This document shows positions 62,267 to 64,000 of a stretch of 64,000 nt of DNA, in pieces (position 1 is the first letter of the stretch; each line of letters begins with the position of its first letter). The stretch spans positions 100,982 to 164,981 of the forward strand of contig NZ_MRCB01000006.1 of assembly GCF_001904635.1 (NCBI RefSeq), written 5' to 3'. The position numbers and the translations under genes were made by a program. This DNA comes from Hydrococcus rivularis NIES-593. Lineage in GTDB: Bacteria; Cyanobacteriota; Cyanobacteriia; Cyanobacteriales; Microcystaceae. The notes beneath the pieces were generated by a model. That model had not been told where the DNA came from, made no database searches, and was given only the letters and a program-made list of their open reading frames with translations.

Positions 62267-62483
62267 AACAATTTGATAAAAATTGCCATTTTATTATTAT
62301 AATATAAAAGATCTATTTTATAAAAAGTTAATTGTCGAGCTTTAATTAATAACCGCAAATAATCGGCAAAGATCTGTCCTTATGTAGATCGATCCCCGTC
62401 TAACTTGTAATAAAAATTAACTTCAGGGTAGAATCGTCTCTTCCTAACCCATACAAAAACGACAACGATACTAGGAGAACGTT

Positions 62484-64000
62484 GTGTACGATCTTTTGCC
62501 AGCCAATTTAATCTTTGTCCCCATCCTGGCGCAGGCGTTCAAACCGATCCAAGATCCCGTCGCTATCTTTCTGGTATTTCTGACAATTATCCTCGTCGCC
62601 CCTCTCTTTTTTCAACGACTGCGAATGCCGGGGATTATCGGACTGATTTTGGCAGGAGTAGTCGTCGGTCCCTATGGTTTGGGCATTTTAGCGCGGGATA
62701 GCGCGATCGTGCTGTTGGGTACGGTTGGACTGCTGTTTCTGATGTTTTTAGGCGGACTGGAAACCAGCCTCGACGATCTCAAGCGCAATGCTGACAAAGC
62801 CATTATCTTTGGTTTAGCAACCTTTGCCATTCCCATGACTCTAGGTACCTTAGTCATGTTGTCTTTGGGATACAGCGTCCTGGCATCGGTGTTGGTTGCC
62901 TCTTGTTTTGCCTCGCACACCCTGCTTGCCTTACCCGTTCTTTCCAAGTTAGGCATCATGCGAACGCAAGCAGTTACCGCTACCCTAGGAGGAACGTTGA
63001 TTACTAACATTCTCGCATTGTTAGTCCTGGCGATCGTGGTAAAAGCTCAACAGGGAAATTTAACGTTCCAATTCTGGCTATTTTTAATTCCCTCTTTGGC
63101 TATTTATACTTTTGTCACTCTCTGGGGCGTTCCCAAATTGGGTCGCTGGTTTTTTCGACGATTCGGGCACGATGAAGCGGCAGAGTTCATCTTCGTGTTA
63201 GCAGCGTTGTTTGTCATCTCTTACCTGGCGGGTTTAATCGAGATCGAACCAATTGTCGGCGCATTCCTTGCCGGGGTAGCGATTTCCCAACTGATCCCCC
63301 CCCTGAGTCCGCTCATGAACCGGATTCAATTTGTGGGAAATACCTTGTTTATCCCATTTTTTCTCATTTCTGTGGGAATGTTAGTCGATCCGCTCATTCT
63401 GGTCAAACAACCTCGCTCTCTGCTAGTGGCTGCCGTCATGATTGGCGCGGAATTTCTCAGCAAATTTCTAGCCGCTTGGGGATCTGGCAAAGTTTTCGGA
63501 TGGCAATTTCCACACGTAATGGTGATGTTTGGGCTTTCTGTTGCTCAAGCGGCTTCCACCCTAGCCGCCATTACCGTTGCTTTTAATATCAAGCTAGTTG
63601 ACGAGCTAACCGTTAATGGTATTATCGCCATGATTCTGGTGAGTTGCGTTCTCTCTCCTTGGTTTGTCGATCGCTGGGGAAGCCGAATTCAACCTGCTGC
63701 TGAAGGGGCGATTAAACTCGAAAAAGAAGCTTTGGGCAAGCGCATTTTAGTTCCCGTTGCCAACCCTAATACAGAAGATAATCTACTGCAACTAGCAATC
63801 ATTCTTGCCAAAAGGGCCAAGGGAACGCTTCTACCGTTACACGTTTTGTTAGATACAGGTGGCGCGATCGCAGATTCCGCTAAAACCAGACAAAAACAGC
63901 TACTCGAAGCGGCAGAAACAATTGCCCATGGGGCTGTAGTGAATGTTGAATCCATCGGTCGAATTGACGATTCGCTCGATCGCGGCATTCTCAGAACGGC
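62484..64000 (+). CDS. CPA2 cation:proton antiporter with USP-like domain (partial)
   Basis: 505 codons are visible and the gene continues past the window. GTG 62484 is preceded by AGGAG 7 bases upstream. About 12 transmembrane segments follow (VAIFLVFLTIILVAPLFFQR, MPGIIGLILAGVVVGPYGLG, LLGTVGLLFLMFLGGLETSL, FIFVLAALFVISYLAGLIEI), the KefB/NapA layout. After about residue 405 a cytoplasmic domain starts with GKRILVPVANPNTEDNLLQL, which reads as a universal stress protein domain. It exchanges Na+ or K+ for H+ at the plasma or thylakoid membrane, with the USP part possibly sensing nucleotides. Confidence 0.93.
   Translation, partial: MYDLLPANLIFVPILAQAFKPIQDPVAIFLVFLTIILVAPLFFQRLRMPGIIGLILAGVVVGPYGLGILARDSAIVLLGTVGLLFLMFLGGLETSLDDLKRNADKAIIFGLATFAIPMTLGTLVMLSLGYSVLASVLVASCFASHTLLALPVLSKLGIMRTQAVTATLGGTLITNILALLVLAIVVKAQQGNLTFQFWLFLIPSLAIYTFVTLWGVPKLGRWFFRRFGHDEAAEFIFVLAALFVISYLAGLIEIEPIVGAFLAGVAISQLIPPLSPLMNRIQFVGNTLFIPFFLISVGMLVDPLILVKQPRSLLVAAVMIGAEFLSKFLAAWGSGKVFGWQFPHVMVMFGLSVAQAASTLAAITVAFNIKLVDELTVNGIIAMILVSCVLSPWFVDRWGSRIQPAAEGAIKLEKEALGKRILVPVANPNTEDNLLQLAIILAKRAKGTLLPLHVLLDTGGAIADSAKTRQKQLLEAAETIAHGAVVNVESIGRIDDSLDRGILRT

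Noticed and set aside
1-64000. tRNA, rRNA and CRISPR arrays
   Set aside because: I looked for T-loop GGTTCGAATCC-type motifs, conserved rRNA segments and regularly spaced repeats. None was convincing. The heptamer and hairpin repeats are too short and unspaced to be CRISPR. A tRNAscan run could still find a missed tRNA.

Overview
The window is cyanobacterial chromosome. Direct signs are psbM, ndhM, psb34, a CyanoP (PsbP-like) lipoprotein gene, heme oxygenase, the response regulator rpaA, several cyanobacterial group 2/3 sigma factors, and a glutamine riboswitch ahead of a glutamine-synthetase inactivating factor. The octamer GCGATCGC (HIP1) is dense and short dispersed intergenic repeats are abundant. 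Base composition is moderate and no phage, plasmid, transposase, CRISPR or rRNA was seen. The species cannot be fixed from the sequence; a unicellular or baeocytous chroococcalean/pleurocapsalean type would fit.

Layout. 1-5.4 kb: a repeat cluster, a small exported protein, a group 2 sigma factor, psb34, a TPR protein, CyanoP and a Maf nucleotide pyrophosphatase. 5.5-7.6 kb: an A/T-rich cassette of two overlapping DUF488 genes and a dual-OB (DuOB-like) gene, the best candidate here for an uncharacterised system. 7.6-14.2 kb: aldehyde dehydrogenase, DUF58 protein, hybrid-cluster protein with a perfect FNR-type operator, a MazEF-type pair whose operator abuts the start codon, and a NifX-family protein. 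14.4-22.4 kb: acyltransferase, methyltransferase, LPG-synthetase-like membrane protein, pyrophosphatase, CoaBC-like protein, ndhM, a protein with glycine at nearly every fourth residue, ferredoxin, psbM and a tandem universal stress protein.

23-30.7 kb: a 1020-residue LamG/cadherin-like/glycosidase-like protein next to a Wzc-type polysaccharide protein with a degenerate Walker A motif (probable surface polysaccharide locus), then a CobA-HemD fusion. 30.9-41.9 kb: GPH-type transporter, glutamine riboswitch and gif gene, pentapeptide protein, priA, sigC-like sigma, a decayed acetyltransferase, a second sigma with a DUF1822 partner, and rpaA. 42-49 kb: hydrolase, FKBP isomerase, heme oxygenase, a guanylate kinase pseudogene, and the amidoligase-type set (transglutaminase-like, alpha-E, circularly permuted ATP-grasp) with a truncated four-helix-bundle gene inserted.

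49.4-64 kb: an exported protein, an LD-carboxypeptidase carrying an in-frame mosaic of repeats, a TRAP permease pair without its binding protein, a DUF255 protein, a PLD/EF-hand/HhH lipoprotein beside a rhomboid protease, dCTP deaminase, a fused thymidylate-synthase-like protein, and the start of a CPA2 antiporter cut by the window end. Several dispersed repeat families recur, including a 132-137 bp element with inverted ends and a hairpin element whose two copies differ by compensatory base pairs. All functional assignments are from reading the sequence; no database search was run.
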